Source: Halisarca cf. caerulea
Taxonomy: Eukaryota; Porifera; Demospongiae; Chondrillida; Halisarcidae
Length of the DNA stretch: 64,000 nt
Assembly (NCBI GenBank): GCA_963170055.1
Contig: CAUJGJ010000243.1
Span: 45,001 to 109,000, forward strand
Reading direction: 5' to 3'
Shown here: positions 63,334 to 64,000 of the stretch, one piece after another
How the letters are laid out: each line of letters opens with the position of its first letter
Position numbering within the stretch: the first letter of the stretch is position 1
Position numbers and translations under genes: made by a program
The notes under the pieces: generated by a model
The model's input: the letters and a program-made list of their open reading frames with translations, nothing else
The model's database searches: none
What the model was told of the DNA's origin: nothing

Positions 63334-64000
63334 AGAAGGGACAATTTGCGATGCCAATTAACCTCACTACCAAATGCAGGGGCACTTGCATGTTGTGTGC
63401 ACACTTTTGCTCTTTAATGCCACGGAAAGTGTGCTACATGCGAATAATGCACGCATGCACTTTTTCATTTTATGTTACCGCCCATCATACAACAATTTCT
63501 CATGAGTGGGAATGATTGTATTGTTATAAACTTACATATAGATGGAAGAAGATACTTTTAGTTGGTGTGTGGGGAGAAGGGAGGGGCACCACCAATGCAG
63601 CTAAAACACATATACGTATAGTATGCCCTGCTGTACTTCATGTAAAAGTGATAATTAGCATTTTACCTATATCAACACAGCAATCCCCGATTTATACCAT
63701 CACATAATTTCAATTTATGATTGACATACGGCATTGTCATGGCAAGATCTATAATTATGGTTTTGTGTCTGTCTTTCATGATGAATGTGTTAACATATCA
63801 ACGGAATTAACGAGTCAAATTTTCCAAAAAACATTCCTACTTGCATTGACTAAAATAGACGTACATGCTATTTCCACTAAGTCTAAAGAATCCGAATCGT
63901 GATCATAAGGTTATGAAGATTATGTATGTGGTTGAGAAAGGATGTCAAGAAATGTGGGTGCCAATACAAAAGTTGTTTACTGCAGCATTTTTATTTGTTT
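63334..64000. other. no recognisable feature
   Basis: Short random frames only. No repeat ends or exons were recognised. Confidence 0.5.

Overview
The window looks like a piece of a marine invertebrate genome, most likely a sponge. That is an inference from AT-rich sequence, GT-AG introns, a ZU5-like domain gene of a kind common in early animals, and a dense mix of Tc1/pogo/piggyBac/MULE-type DNA transposons and non-LTR retrotransposons. No bacterial operon, rRNA, tRNA or CRISPR structure was seen.

One host gene appears to span most of the window on the + strand, from about 7.5 kb to 58 kb. I assembled it by hand from splice sites, reading frame and phase. It has three related 57-nt exons (7521, 7899, 33537), seven 21-nt microexons (14284, 18885, 22713, 24936, 27925, 28384, 31535), a 602-nt exon with a ZU5-like domain (34120-34721), and five downstream exons (35634, 49356, 55206, 57148, 57715) encoding a region I do not recognise. 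All small exons are phase 1 on both sides, so any of them can be skipped or included without losing the frame. The microexons lie in a tandem array of about eight diverged copies of an intron-plus-microexon unit (12.6-32.5 kb). This array is the most unusual structure in the window.

The introns are full of mobile elements, and several can be dated by empty sites because the intron unit is repeated. At 8047-12506 a 4.46-kb DNA transposon carries a Tc1-type transposase (one nonsense codon, one small intron) and, tail to tail, a five-exon BEN-domain gene. Smaller relatives sit at 18229 and 28500. A LINE at 19.3-22.0 kb is interrupted inside its reverse transcriptase by a MITE. A pogo/Tigger element with a long open frame is at 25413-27403, and a broken one is at 42569-44469. 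Five MITE copies and two larger elements share CACAG-type termini and 2-bp target duplications.

Between 37.4 and 53.1 kb there are many (TA)n arrays. Two different restriction-like-endonuclease retrotransposon copies (38123-41174 on - and 41287-42160 on +) are bounded on both sides by (TA)n, suggesting (TA)n target specificity. From 49.8 to 63.3 kb the sequence is a nest of DNA elements: long-TIR elements, TTAA-flanked piggyBac-like MITEs, a piggyBac transposase remnant, and 4-bp-TSD elements. The first 7.5 kb and the last 0.7 kb hold no gene I can support apart from two decayed transposon fragments and one MULE-like MITE.
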